Below are positions 18,504-28,939 of a stretch of DNA of 64,000 nucleotides, piece after piece. This stretch comes from Bradyrhizobium sp. AT1 (GTDB lineage: Bacteria; Pseudomonadota; Alphaproteobacteria; Rhizobiales; Xanthobacteraceae), in assembly GCF_001590795.1 (NCBI RefSeq), contig NZ_JXDL01000001.1, forward strand, positions 1,064,589 through 1,128,588, read 5' to 3'. The position numbers and the translations under genes are program-made. Below the pieces are notes generated by a model that saw only the letters and a list, made by a program, of their open reading frames with translations, was not told where the DNA came from and made no database searches. Positions within the stretch are counted from its first letter, which is position 1. Each line of letters opens with the position of its first letter.

Positions 18504-18908
18504 ATGAAGGCTTCGTCCAATCCGATCGAAATCAGTTTCGAACGCGCGGCCATGCGCTGCGCGGATCTCACACCGCTCGTCTACCGGCGGCTGTTCGACG
18601 CGCATCCCGAAGCGCAGGCGATGTTCCGCACGGACGGCGGTGACCTCGTGAAGGGATCGATGCTCGCGCTGGCGATCGAGGCCGTCCTCGATTTCGCCGG
18701 CGAGCGGCACGGGCATTTCCGGCTGATCGCTTGCGAGGTCGCCTCGCACGATGGCTATGGCACGCCGCGCGAGCTGTTCATGGCGTTCTTCGCCGTGATC
18801 AGGGACAGCGTACGCGATCTGCTCGGCGAGGAATGGTCAACCGAGATCGCGCAAGCCTGGGACCAGCTGCTCGTCGAGATCGACGCATTCGCTCGTGCGA
18901 CAGCCTGA
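18504..18908 (+). CDS. Bacterial globin (single-domain haem protein)
   Basis: A 134-residue globin without flavin domain. The helical pattern and the motifs PLVYRRLFDAHPEAQAMF (A-C helices) and GHFRLIACEVASHDGYGTP are typical. H82 in SHDGYG is the likely proximal haem ligand, in the usual place before a YG pair. Such globins bind oxygen or nitric oxide and are often linked to NO detoxification or oxygen sensing. The ATG at 18504 has a loosely spaced AAGGGG site. Expression must pass the terminator at 18439-18467, which suggests attenuation control. The sugar importer genes follow after a 130-base gap, so a separate unit is likely. Confidence 0.82.
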   Translation: MKASSNPIEISFERAAMRCADLTPLVYRRLFDAHPEAQAMFRTDGGDLVKGSMLALAIEAVLDFAGERHGHFRLIACEVASHDGYGTPRELFMAFFAVIRDSVRDLLGEEWSTEIAQAWDQLLVEIDAFARATA

Positions 18909-19040
18909 CGCTTTGCGCTGCACCAACTGAGCTTGCAGCGACTGATTGCAGATTGAGTGGCGCCAACTCTTGTGAGAGACTTTCGGACATCGGTCGCGCA
19001 ATCAATGACGCGCCGACGATAAGATTTATGGGAGCGAGCG

Positions 19041-20063
19041 ATGTCCGGGACGAAAGATTTCTCGACGACGAGGCGCGATCTTCTTCAGGCGGTAGCGGCC
19101 GCCGGCGCCGGAGCTGCCCTGTTCGGCAGCATGGGCATAAATCCAGCACTGGCCGCCGAAGTGGGACGCAGCGAGAAGCCGCTGAAGGCGGCGTTCTCCA
19201 ACGCAGGCCTGCAGGCGACCTGGTGCGCACAGGGCAAGCAGGCCGCCGAATTCTGGGGCAAGCTGTTCAACGTTGAGGTGACCTGGTTCGATGGCCAGCT
19301 CGATGCCGTGAAGCAGCGCGCGGCGATAGACAACATGGCCTCGCAGAAATGGGACTTCGTCGCGATCCAGGCCTTCGGCATTGGCACCCTCACCCAGCCC
19401 GTGCAGAAGATGATCGATGCCGGCACGCCGGTGATCGACATGGACACGCTGATTGCGCCGCTCGATCAGATCAACGTCCACTCCTTCCTCGCTCCCGACA
19501 ACGAGTTCATGGGCGCCTCGGTGACCCAGGCGCTCTGCAACGCGATGGGCGGCAAGGGCAAGATCATCATGACGCAGGGCGCGCTCGGCCACACCGGCGC
19601 GCAAGGACGGGCCAAGGGCTTCACCAACACGGTGAAGCAATTCCCCGGCATCGAGGTGCTCGACACCCAGCCGGCCGATTGGGACGTCTCCAAGACGGCA
19701 CGCCTCTGGGAGACGTATCTGACCAAATATCCGCAGATCGATGCGGCGTTCTTCCACAATGACGACATGGCGCTCGCGGCGGCCAACATCATGAAGGCGC
19801 GCGGCCACACCAACATCCTGATCGGCGGCGTCGACGCCATGCCGCCGGCGATCCAGGCGGTGAGCGAAGGCCGCATGTTCGCGACCGTCCGCAATCCCTC
19901 CTGCCGCATCCATGGCGGCGCCATCATCGCGGGCGTTTCGGCCGTGGTCGGCGGCGAGAAGAGCGGACAGGGCATTCCCAAGAATGTCGTGACGGACGGC
20001 CCTGTCGTGACCAAGGCCAATGCCGCCGGGATGCAGTGGATGCAGGATCACTTCCTGATCTGA
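19041..20063 (+). CDS. Sugar ABC transporter substrate-binding protein (Peripla_BP_4 type), Tat-exported
   Basis: A 340-residue periplasmic binding protein with a twin-arginine signal (TTRRDLLQAVAAAGAGAALF) instead of an ordinary Sec signal. It has the ribose-type two-lobed fold: LKAAFSNAGLQATWCAQGKQAAEF at the start of lobe one, DAAFFHNDDMALAAANIMKARG in lobe two and GGVDAMPPAIQAVSEGRMFATV near the hinge. It should deliver a sugar or sugar-like ligand to the permease encoded downstream. The start has a GGGAGCGAG ribosome site. It lies 6 bases before the ATPase gene, so it is the first gene of the importer operon. No catabolic genes lie nearby to reveal the ligand. Confidence 0.87.
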   Translation: MSGTKDFSTTRRDLLQAVAAAGAGAALFGSMGINPALAAEVGRSEKPLKAAFSNAGLQATWCAQGKQAAEFWGKLFNVEVTWFDGQLDAVKQRAAIDNMASQKWDFVAIQAFGIGTLTQPVQKMIDAGTPVIDMDTLIAPLDQINVHSFLAPDNEFMGASVTQALCNAMGGKGKIIMTQGALGHTGAQGRAKGFTNTVKQFPGIEVLDTQPADWDVSKTARLWETYLTKYPQIDAAFFHNDDMALAAANIMKARGHTNILIGGVDAMPPAIQAVSEGRMFATVRNPSCRIHGGAIIAGVSAVVGGEKSGQGIPKNVVTDGPVVTKANAAGMQWMQDHFLI

Positions 20064-20069
20064 GCTTTC

Positions 20070-21572
20070 ATGTCCGAGGGTCGCTCGCCCATCCTTGAAC
20101 TGCAGGGCATCACGAAGAGCTTCGGCGGCGTCGAAGCGCTTCGTGGTGTCGACTTCGCGCTCTATCCCGGCGAGATCCACGGTCTCGTCGGCGAGAACGG
20201 CGCCGGAAAAAGCACGCTGATGAAGATCATCGCCGGCGTGCATAGCGAATTCTCCGGCCGCTTCCTGATCGACGGTCAGGAGACCCATTTCCGCTCGGCG
20301 CGCGATGCGCACGCGGCCGGCATCGCGATGGTGCATCAGGAGCTCTCTGTCGCGCCGGACCTGACGGTCGCCGAGAACGTCTTCCTCGGCAACCAGCCCA
20401 CCAACGCGCTTGGCGTCGTGCAATGGCGGCGGATGGCGCGCGAGGCCGGCGAGCAGCTTGCACGACTGGGTCTCGACGTCGATCCGATGAGCCGGCTCGG
20501 CGACCTCTCGATCGGCCTGCAGCAGCTGATCGAGATCGCGCGCGTGCTGTTCTCCGGCGCCCGCATCGTCATCCTGGACGAGCCGACCTCCGCGCTCTCC
20601 CCGCCCGAGGTCGAGCGTCTGTTTGCAACGCTCCGGCGCTTGCGCGAGGAAGGCACCGCCATCGTCTTCATCTCGCATTTCATCGAAGATATCCTGCGCG
20701 TGTCCGACACGGTGACCGTGTTCCGGAACGGGCGGAAAGTCGCGGAGACCGCGAGCGCTGCGACCAGCAAGGGTGCGCTGATCGAGGCCATGATCGGCCG
20801 CGGCGGCGAAGCGCTCGAGCACAGCTACACCGAGGATCTGATGCTGCCGCAGCCGAGCGGCAATTCGGTGATCCTGAAGGTCGACCAGCTGTCCCTCGCC
20901 CGCAGTCTCAAGGACGTCTCGTTCGAGGCCCGCGCCGGCGAAGTGCTCGGCATCTACGGCTTCATGGGCTGCGGCCAGCAGGAGCTGTCGCGCATCCTGT
21001 TCGGCAAGCTGAAGCCGGATGCCGGCACGCTTTTCGTCGAGGGTCAGCCGAAAACCTTCGCCAGCACGGCGGCAGCGCGGCGCGCCGGCGTGGCGCTGGT
21101 TCCGGAGAGCCGGCGCGACATGCTGTTTCACCAGGAGCCGGTCTACAAGAACATCTCGATCAGCATCCTTGATCGCATCTCCTCCCTGCTGCTCAAGCCC
21201 GCGCAGGAGCGCGACATCGCCCAGCGCCAGGTCGAGCAGCTGCAGATCCGGCCGCCGGTGGTTGGGCTCGATCTCGGCATGCTCTCCGGCGGCAACCAGC
21301 AGAAGGTCGCGCTGGCGAAGTGGCTGACGTACCCGCCAAAGCTGCTGGTGCTGTGCGAGCCGACCCGCGGCATGGATGTCGGCGCCAAGAACGACGTCAT
21401 CAACATCGTCCGCGACCTCCGCACAAAAGGGCTCGCGGTCATCGTGCTGTCGACCGAGCCAGAGACGGTGCTGTCGCTGGCCGACCGTATCCTCGTGCTC
21501 AAGCGCGGCGCGTTGGTGCGGGAATTCAGGAACGAGCCGGTCAGCAAGGACCGCCTGCTGGAAGCGGCGTGA
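20070..21572 (+). CDS. Sugar ABC transporter ATPase with two ABC domains (RbsA/MglA type)
   Basis: A 500-residue tandem ATPase. Domain one (~8-245) has Walker A GENGAGKST, signature LSIGLQQLIEIARVL and Walker B IVILDEPTSALSP. Domain two (~265-500) has a degenerate Walker A (GFMGCGQQEL) but an intact signature LSGGNQQKVALAKWL and Walker B LLVLCEPTRGMD. This asymmetry is normal for the carbohydrate class-2 ATPases, in which only one site hydrolyses well. It energises the permease encoded 11 bases downstream. Confidence 0.92.
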   Translation: MSEGRSPILELQGITKSFGGVEALRGVDFALYPGEIHGLVGENGAGKSTLMKIIAGVHSEFSGRFLIDGQETHFRSARDAHAAGIAMVHQELSVAPDLTVAENVFLGNQPTNALGVVQWRRMAREAGEQLARLGLDVDPMSRLGDLSIGLQQLIEIARVLFSGARIVILDEPTSALSPPEVERLFATLRRLREEGTAIVFISHFIEDILRVSDTVTVFRNGRKVAETASAATSKGALIEAMIGRGGEALEHSYTEDLMLPQPSGNSVILKVDQLSLARSLKDVSFEARAGEVLGIYGFMGCGQQELSRILFGKLKPDAGTLFVEGQPKTFASTAAARRAGVALVPESRRDMLFHQEPVYKNISISILDRISSLLLKPAQERDIAQRQVEQLQIRPPVVGLDLGMLSGGNQQKVALAKWLTYPPKLLVLCEPTRGMDVGAKNDVINIVRDLRTKGLAVIVLSTEPETVLSLADRILVLKRGALVREFRNEPVSKDRLLEAA

Positions 21573-21583
21573 CGGAGAAGCAC

Positions 21584-22609
21584 ATGAGCAGCGAGACGGC
21601 CTTGGCGACGGGACGGCGGCCGCGGGGCCTTGCGCCTTTCCTGCGATCGCAGATGCGCAACATCGCACCCTTCCTGACGCTGATCTTCCTGTCCGGCTTC
21701 TTTGCCTTCGCCAGCCCCTCCTTCGCGACGCTGGACAATCTCGGCAATATCCTGACCCAGGTGTCGGTGACCGGCATCATCGCGGTCGGCCTCACCTTCG
21801 TGATCCTGTGTGCCGAGATCGACCTGTCGATCGCCAGCATCGCCAACGTCACCGGCATCGCGGTCGCCTATTTCACGCTGCAGGAATCCTACGTCAACAT
21901 CGCCAACATCCCGCTGCCCGGCGCGGTCGCGATCATCCTGTCGATCCTGCTCTGCGCCCTGCTCGGCCTCGTCAACGCGCTGGGGCTGACCGTGATCGGC
22001 ATCCCCTCCTTCATCATGACCTTGGCGATGATGCAGATCGCGGCCGGCATCTCGGCGCTCCTGGTGCGCGGCCAGATCGCCTACAAGGTGCCGAGCCTGA
22101 TCACGACGCTCGGCTCGGGATCAATCGGCGGCATTCCCTGGATCGTCATCGTCGCCGCCATCATGCTGCTCGGCGGACATCTGGTGCTGACCTATACGCG
22201 CTTCGGCCGCTACGTCTACATGGTCGGCGGCAACCGCGAGGCGGCCGAATATGCCGGCCTCAACGTCAAGCTCATCCTGGGCGCGGTCATGGTGATCTCG
22301 GCGGTGTGCTCCGGCATCGGCGGCATGCTCGGCGTCGCCCATTTCGGCAGCGCGCAGCAGAACGAGTTCGACACCTACCTGCTCGACTCCATCGCCGCCG
22401 TCGTGGTCGGCGGCACCAGCCTGTTCGGCGGCCGCGGCGGCATCGGCAACACCATCGTCGGCCTGTTCGTGCTCGGCGTCCTCAACAACGGCCTCGACCA
22501 CGTCAACATCGACAGCTTCCTGAAGATCCTGATCCGCGGCCTGATCCTCTTGGCGGCGCTGGTCATCAACGTCTACGCGCAGCGGCTGAGGGAGAAGGCG
22601 GCGGAGTAG
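21584..22609 (+). CDS. Sugar ABC transporter permease (RbsC type)
   Basis: A 341-residue integral membrane protein with about ten predicted helices. The motif EIDLSIASIANVTGIAVAYF and the cytoplasmic loop GGNREAAEYAGLNVK that contacts the ATPase are typical of ribose/galactose permeases. The C-terminal region has VVVGGTSLFGGRGGIGNTIVG. The ATG at 21584 has a GGAGAAG ribosome site; a longer open frame upstream overlaps the ATPase gene and is not used. Only one permease gene is present, as expected for a homodimeric channel. The dispersed repeat copy 2 lies 11 bases after the stop. Confidence 0.92.
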   Translation: MSSETALATGRRPRGLAPFLRSQMRNIAPFLTLIFLSGFFAFASPSFATLDNLGNILTQVSVTGIIAVGLTFVILCAEIDLSIASIANVTGIAVAYFTLQESYVNIANIPLPGAVAIILSILLCALLGLVNALGLTVIGIPSFIMTLAMMQIAAGISALLVRGQIAYKVPSLITTLGSGSIGGIPWIVIVAAIMLLGGHLVLTYTRFGRYVYMVGGNREAAEYAGLNVKLILGAVMVISAVCSGIGGMLGVAHFGSAQQNEFDTYLLDSIAAVVVGGTSLFGGRGGIGNTIVGLFVLGVLNNGLDHVNIDSFLKILIRGLILLAALVINVYAQRLREKAAE

Positions 22610-22620
22610 ACAGCCCCAAA

Positions 22621-22653
22621 GCAAAAAGTGCGAAAACAACCCCATGCACAGTA
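22621..22653 (-). repeat. Dispersed repeat, copy 2
   Basis: Reverse complement of the element at 7141-7172, here with one extra T in the T-rich end. It lies between the convergent permease and LysR genes, again directly 3' of a coding region. Confidence 0.75.
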
Positions 22654-22657
22654 CAAA

Positions 22658-23620
22658 TTATTGGGGAATTTGGCCTGCCGATCCCCCCTGCGCCGATCGC
22701 GGGACCGAGGTGCGCTCCGCCTCTCCGGCGATCCAGGTCGCAAATCGTTTGACACGGTTGTCGCCGGTCAGCGCGGGTTGCCAGCGCAGGAGGTGTGCCT
22801 TGCTCGACGGCATGTCCCATTTCGGAGCCAGAACGCGAAACAGCCTGCGCTCGGCCAAAGCGTCCTGAACCAGGAGCGAGCGCGCGAGCACCACACCGCC
22901 ACCTTCGAGAGCGGACGCAAGTGCCAGGCTGAGCGAACTGAACCGGACGCCCTCCGGCACCCGTCCTTCAATTCCCAGCCGCTCGAACCAGACCGGCCAT
23001 GACCATTCGGCGCCGTCATTGCGACCCGCCTGGCCCTTGTGAATGAGCGGCAGGTCACGAAGCATCTGCGGATTTGACAGCAGCCGGCCTCGACGCAGGA
23101 AGCGCGGCGCGGCAACGGGAAACACCCGCTCCCTGAACAGCAGGCGCTGCGTGGAGCTCGCCCGGGCGATGGACGTCGGCAACCACAGGATCAGGACGTC
23201 GACGTCGGCTGCACGCATCTGCGCCTCGGTCTCGACGACGACAAGGTCGAGGCCGATATCGGGGTGGGACTGCATGAAACCCGGCAGCCGTCGCGCGAGC
23301 CAGTAATGCGCCAGGGCGGCACCGACGCCAACCCTGAGGCTCGATGGCTTGGCCGTGGCCCTGAACTGCGCTCGAAGCCCTGCCATGTCGTCGAGAAGCA
23401 GGCCGATCTTCTCCAGCAGCGAGACGCCTGCGGGGGTCGGCGCCAATCCAGTCACGCCACGGGTGAACAAGGGTGCGCCGATGAAGTCCTCGAGCTTCCG
23501 GAGGCGGTGACTCACTGCACTCTGCGTCAGCCCCAATTCGCCGGCCGCGAGCGTGACGCTGCGATGACGCGCGGCGGCCTCGAAAGCAACAAGTCCGTCG
23601 AAGGGAGGCAACTGTCTCAT
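22658..23620 (-). CDS. LysR-family transcriptional regulator (GcvA-like)
   Basis: A 320-residue regulator. The winged helix-turn-helix at ~1-65 reads FDGLVAFEAAARHRSVTLAAGELGLTQSAVSHRLRKLE, as in the GcvA/AmpR subgroup. The effector-binding domain covers ~90-300. The ATG at 23620 gives the usual MRQLPPF N-terminus; an ATG at 23644 would add eight residues and would place the start inside the palindrome upstream. It is divergent from the MFS gene at 23681, which is the likely target. The last ~20 residues are polar and probably disordered. Confidence 0.87.
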   Translation of the reverse strand: MRQLPPFDGLVAFEAAARHRSVTLAAGELGLTQSAVSHRLRKLEDFIGAPLFTRGVTGLAPTPAGVSLLEKIGLLLDDMAGLRAQFRATAKPSSLRVGVGAALAHYWLARRLPGFMQSHPDIGLDLVVVETEAQMRAADVDVLILWLPTSIARASSTQRLLFRERVFPVAAPRFLRRGRLLSNPQMLRDLPLIHKGQAGRNDGAEWSWPVWFERLGIEGRVPEGVRFSSLSLALASALEGGGVVLARSLLVQDALAERRLFRVLAPKWDMPSSKAHLLRWQPALTGDNRVKRFATWIAGEAERTSVPRSAQGGSAGQIPQ

Positions 23621-23649
23621 ACTGAGATTATGAATGAGATTCATACTGA
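23619..23649. promoter_or_regulatory. Candidate LysR operator between divergent LysR and MFS genes
   Basis: A perfect palindrome with arms ATGAAT (23630-23635) and ATTCAT (23639-23644) is flanked by the direct repeat ATACTGA at 23619-23625 and 23643-23649. The geometry suits binding by a LysR dimer pair. Binding is inferred, not shown. Confidence 0.4.
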
Positions 23650-23680
23650 CGTGAATAGGTAATGCTGATGTAGCTGTCGG

Positions 23681-25111
23681 ATGTCATGCAGCGAACCATC
23701 CGGGCCCGCCGAGCAGGCCCCTGCCTTCCATGTCTGGCCTGCACTTGCGCTCGGTCTGGCCGCCTTCCTTGCCAATTTCGACGTCACCGCGGTGGTCGCG
23801 GCGCTTCCGGCCATCGCGGGGGACCTCGGGCTCGATGTCGCCGGCTATGCCTGGGTGATGGACGCCTACAGCCTGTCATTCACCTGCTGGCTCCTGATCG
23901 CCGGTGCGCTCGCAGACCGATACGGGCGCCGCAGAACGCTGTTGCTCGGCAATCTCGCGTTCGCCGCCGCGTCGCTGGGATGCGGACTGGCCTGGAACGA
24001 GGCTTCGCTGGCGGCTGCACGCGCCGCCCAGGGACTCGGCGCCGCCTTCGTCGTCACGGGCGGCTTTGCCTTGATGGCCACCACTTACCCGAGCCCGACC
24101 TCGCGGGCTCGCGCGTTCTCCTGGCTCGGCGTCACCTCGGGCATTGCAATGGCGATGGGACCGACGCTTGGCGGCCTGACGGCCGCCTGGCTGGGATGGC
24201 GATGGATCTTCCTCCTGAACCTGCCGATTTGCGGACTGATCTGCTGGAGCGTGCCGCGCCTGATTGCCGAGGCCCGGGACCCGGCCCCCCGGTTCGTCGA
24301 CCTCTCGGGAATGGCGATGCTGACGGGCGCTTTGCTGCTGCTGGTGGTCTCGCTCCTGCATGTCGCCTCTTCACCCGCTGCGTCCTCGGCGGGATTCGGC
24401 CTCGCGTCATTGCTTTTTGCCACCTTCATCAAGCAGCAGAGCAGACGCGTGCAGCCGATCTTCGACCCCAGCGTCTTCGCAAACAGGACGGTGGCCGGAA
24501 TTGCGCTGCTTCTCACAGCCGTCTCGGTTGGATATTGGGCTTTGCTGGTCTACCTGCCACCGTTCCTCGCCCATGTTCGAGGCCTCGAGACTGATCTGGT
24601 CGGAACGACGCTGCTGGCCGCGACCTTGCCGATGTTGCTGCTTCCTCCACTGGGCGGCAGAAGCGTTTCCGCGCTCGGCTGGCGCCGGCATTTCGTCGTC
24701 GCACTCGGTTTCATGGCAATCGGCAACGCCATCTTCGCTGTGACGCTGGTCTCGAACGTCCTATCAGTCTGGTCCGTCATCCCGGCAATGGCGTTGATCG
24801 GCTCGGGCGCCGCGCTCGCTCATCCCCAACTATCCGGCGCCGTGGTGGCATTGGCGGGCAGCGAGCAAGCGGGCATGGCGTCGGCAGCCACGGTCGTGGT
24901 CCGGCAGGCAAGCTTCGCCATCGGCATTGCCGCGCTGGGTGCGACGCTCGTAACGACAGACCGACCCGATGCCTACAGCCTGCTCTTCCTCACCGCGACC
25001 ATCGTGTGCCTTGCCGGTATCCTGGCCGCCGCTGTGCTGCTTCCGCCGAGACAGAGGGGCGAACCATCGGAAGTGACGCCAGCTGGGCCGTCGCCCTTCG
25101 AGGGCCGCTGA
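23681..25111 (+). CDS. MFS transporter, DHA2-like 14-helix drug efflux type
   Basis: A 476-residue permease with about fourteen hydrophobic segments. The loop motif ADRYGRRRTLLLGNLAF between helices 2 and 3 and the helix 5 motif LGVTSGIAMAMGPTLGGLTAAWLGWRW are MFS motifs A and C; motif C marks drug:H+ antiporters. Helix 1 carries ANFDVTAVVAALP, the typical DHA2 motif D region. It probably exports a toxic or signalling compound sensed by the divergent LysR regulator. The ribosome site before 23681 is weak. The gene converges with the peptide importer, 13 bases between stops. Confidence 0.88.
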   Translation: MSCSEPSGPAEQAPAFHVWPALALGLAAFLANFDVTAVVAALPAIAGDLGLDVAGYAWVMDAYSLSFTCWLLIAGALADRYGRRRTLLLGNLAFAAASLGCGLAWNEASLAAARAAQGLGAAFVVTGGFALMATTYPSPTSRARAFSWLGVTSGIAMAMGPTLGGLTAAWLGWRWIFLLNLPICGLICWSVPRLIAEARDPAPRFVDLSGMAMLTGALLLLVVSLLHVASSPAASSAGFGLASLLFATFIKQQSRRVQPIFDPSVFANRTVAGIALLLTAVSVGYWALLVYLPPFLAHVRGLETDLVGTTLLAATLPMLLLPPLGGRSVSALGWRRHFVVALGFMAIGNAIFAVTLVSNVLSVWSVIPAMALIGSGAALAHPQLSGAVVALAGSEQAGMASAATVVVRQASFAIGIAALGATLVTTDRPDAYSLLFLTATIVCLAGILAAAVLLPPRQRGEPSEVTPAGPSPFEGR

Positions 25112-25124
25112 AGAAGCGGCCACC

Positions 25125-26160
25125 TCAGGGTGACGGGGATAGCGCGACGCTCGCTGCGCCGATCTCGTCCGCCCGCCAGCATCGCACCGCATGCCCGTCG
25201 GGCCGCGTCTCCAGCGCCGGCCCCGGCTCTCGCCGGCACACCGCATCAGCGTGGCGGCACCTTGGGCTGAAGGCGCAGCCGTTGGGTGGATTGAGCGGGT
25301 TGGGCAGATCGCCGCCCGTCGTCGCCAGTGGTGCATGATGCAGCGGATCGGGAATCGCCGCGATCAAGGCCTGCGTATAGGGGTGCGCGGGTCGCTCAAA
25401 GATCTCGCGCCAATGGCCGTTCTCGACGATGCGGCCGAGATACATCACGGCGACGCGGTCGCTCATGTGCTCGACGACGCCGAGGTCGTGGCTGATCATG
25501 ATGTAGGAGAGGCCGAGCGTCTCCTTCAGCTCCAGCAGCAGGTTGATGATCTGGGCGCGGATCGAGACATCTAGCGCCGAGACCGGCTCGTCGCAGATGA
25601 CGATCTTGGGATTGAGGATCAGCGCACGGGCAATGCCGATCCGCTGGCGCTGGCCGCCGGAGAATTCATGCGGATAGCGATCGGCCTGCTCGGGCCGCAG
25701 GCCCACATGCCGCAGCATGGTGGCGACGCGATCCTCGATCTCGCTTTTCGCGGTCACGCCATGCACCCGCAAGGGATCTTCCAGGGTGCGACGCACGGTC
25801 TGGCGCGGATTGAGCGAGGCGTACGGGTCCTGAAACACCATCTGCACGGTGCGGGCCAGCGCCTTGCGATCGCCGGATTGCCGGTTCGTGACGACCTGCC
25901 CGTCCAGCACGACGCGGCCGCGCGTCGGCGTCAGGAGACCCAGGATCGACAAGGCGACGGTCGACTTGCCGGAGCCGGACTCGCCGACGAGGCCGAGGCA
26001 TTCGCCGCGCTTCAGCGTGAGATCGACGCCGTCGACGGCCCGAAGCAGTCGCCGGCCACGGCCCAGCAGGCCGCCGCCCAGCGGAAAGTGCACCGCGAGG
26101 TCTTCGACGCTGAGGATGAGATCGTCATCCGGTCTCGCCTTGCCCAGCACGTCTTGCGGC

Positions 26161-26168
<8 letters not shown>
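25125..26168 (-). CDS. Dipeptide/oligopeptide ABC transporter ATPase DppF/OppF type
   Basis: A 347-residue ATPase with Walker A GESGSGKST, the Q-loop region MVFQDPYASLNPR, signature FSGGQRQRIGIARAL and Walker B IVICDEPVSALDVS. The C-terminal extension PNPLNPPNGCAFSPRC is typical of peptide transporter ATPases, whose cysteines may hold an iron-sulfur cluster. The ATG at 26168 overlaps the preceding DppD stop by 8 bases. A longer upstream frame runs inside dppD and is rejected. It is the last gene of the importer operon. Confidence 0.92.
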
Positions 26169-27137
<969 letters not shown>

Positions 27138-27141
<4 letters not shown>

Positions 27142-27959
27142 GTCCGCCGGCTCCGCGATTGGGGATCGAGAATGTCGCGCAAGCCGTCGCCGAGCAGATT
27201 GAGGCCAAGCACCGTCAGGAAGATGGCAAGGCCCGGAAAGATCGAGAGCCACGGCGCTGTCGTGATCTGCTCGCGAGCGTCCGACAGCATGCTGCCCCAG
27301 CTCGGAAACGGCGGGCGGACGCCGAGGCCGAGGAACGACAAGGCGGCCTCCGACAACACCGCGCTGCCCATGCCCAGCGTGCCGATGACGACGATGGGGC
27401 CGAGCATGTTCGGCAAGAGCTGCGTGACCATGATCCTGAGCTCGCCGTAGCCGAGCACGGTCGCCGCCTGCACATAGCCTTGGCTGCGCAGCGACAACGC
27501 CGAGGCCCGTGCGATCCGGCACGTGAAGGACCAGTTGGTCAAGCCGAGTGCGATCAGCAGGCTGGTCAGGCCGGGTCCCAGCACCGCCATGATCGCCAGC
27601 GCGAAGATCAGCGAGGGGATCGCCAGCATCAGATTGGTGAGAGCGTTGACGACATCGTCCCACCAGCCGCCGAAATAGCCGGCGCTGAGTCCCAAGGCCA
27701 CGCCGATGACGCTGTTGATCAGCTGCGAGACGATGCCGACCGTCAGCGAGACGCGCGCGCCGTAGACGACGCGTGAATAGATGTCGCGGCCCTGGTCGTC
27801 GGTGCCGAACCACCAGGTCCAGCTCGGCGGCTCCTCGGCGTTCATCAAATTGGCGTCCAGGACAGGATCGGTGTGCGCCAGCCAGGGCGCGAGCAGCCCA
27901 ACCAGGACAGCCAGCGCGAACAGGACCCCACCGATGACGAGATTGGCGCGGAGCTTCAT
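27138..27959 (-). CDS. Peptide ABC transporter permease DppC type
   Basis: A 273-residue permease with one N-terminal helix (residues 7-28), a periplasmic segment carrying the conserved FGTDDQGRDIYSRVVYGARVSL, and five further helices. The EAA loop EAALSFLGLGVRPPFPSWGSML contacts the ATPases. It overlaps dppB and dppD by four bases at each end (ATGA), so the operon is tightly coupled. Confidence 0.92.
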
Positions 27960-28885
27960 GCGTATCTGATCCTGGGATCGATCACGCCGTAGAGCACGTC
28001 GATCAAGAGATTGATCGCGAGAAACGCCAGCACCACCACGAGAATGGAGCCCTGGACGGCGGGAATGTCACGCTGCAGGACGCTGTCGACCAGCAGCGAG
28101 CCGATGCCCGGCCAGGAGAACAGCTTTTCGACCACGACCGCCTGCCCCATCAGGCCGCCGAATTGCAGGCCCACGGTGGTCAGAATGATGACGAGCGCAT
28201 TGCGCATCACATGCCACTTCACCACTCTCGCCTCGCTCATGCCCTTGGAGCGCGCCGTGCGGACGAAATCGGCGGTCATGATCTCCAGGACCGCGGCGCG
28301 CGTCGTCCGCGCAAACAGCGCCATCGGCGAGACGCCGAGCGTCACGGCCGGCAGCAGCAGGTATTTCAGCCCGCCGTCGCCATAGCCGAAACTCGGCAGC
28401 CAGCCGAGCTTCAACGCGAACAGATACATCAGGACGAGTCCGAGCCAGAACTTGGCAATGGACAGGCCCGACACCGCCACGACCATGGCGAGGGTATCGA
28501 CGATGCCCCCGGGTTTCAGCGCCGCGATGAAACCGAGGGGAACGCCGATCGCAATCGCAAACGCCATCGCGGCGAATATCAGTTGCAGCGTCGGCCAGGC
28601 CCGCTTGGCGATCATGCTCGTGACCGGCTCGCGGGTTCGGAACGAGGTTCCGAAATCGCCGGTCGTGAGCTTGGCGATGTACTTGCCGAAACGCACATAG
28701 ACGGGATCGTCGAGGCCGAGCTGCTTCTTCATGCGCAGCTCGACCTGCGGATCGGCATCATCGCTCATGCTCGAAGCGATGCTGCCGGGCACGACGCTGA
28801 ACAGCACGAAGACCAGCAGCACGACAGCGAGCACGGTCGGGATGGTCTGCAGGAGGCGACGGAACAGGAACGAGAGCATCGGCAC
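27956..28885 (-). CDS. Peptide ABC transporter permease DppB type
   Basis: A 309-residue permease with six predicted helices, an N-terminal MLSFLFRRLLQTIPTVLAVV helix, a periplasmic loop with KQLGLDDPVYVRFGKYIAKLTTGDFGTSF, and an EAA-type loop containing TRTAVLEI... replaced by ARTTRAAVLEIMTADFVRTARSKG. All are typical of DppB/OppB. An ATG two codons in (28879) is an equally likely start. It lies 54 bases after the binding-protein gene. Confidence 0.92.
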   Translation of the reverse strand: MPMLSFLFRRLLQTIPTVLAVVLLVFVLFSVVPGSIASSMSDDADPQVELRMKKQLGLDDPVYVRFGKYIAKLTTGDFGTSFRTREPVTSMIAKRAWPTLQLIFAAMAFAIAIGVPLGFIAALKPGGIVDTLAMVVAVSGLSIAKFWLGLVLMYLFALKLGWLPSFGYGDGGLKYLLLPAVTLGVSPMALFARTTRAAVLEIMTADFVRTARSKGMSEARVVKWHVMRNALVIILTTVGLQFGGLMGQAVVVEKLFSWPGIGSLLVDSVLQRDIPAVQGSILVVVLAFLAINLLIDVLYGVIDPRIRYA

Positions 28886-28939
28886 CTCTCCTCTCTCCCT
28901 CCATCACGTGACGCGATGGAGGGAGCGCGACAGCGCGCG

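Noticed and set aside
19026..21668. An 880-codon open frame on the minus strand opposite the sugar importer
   Set aside because: It is antisense to the binding-protein and ATPase genes with clear motifs; composition is Arg/Asp/His-rich as expected for shadow frames.
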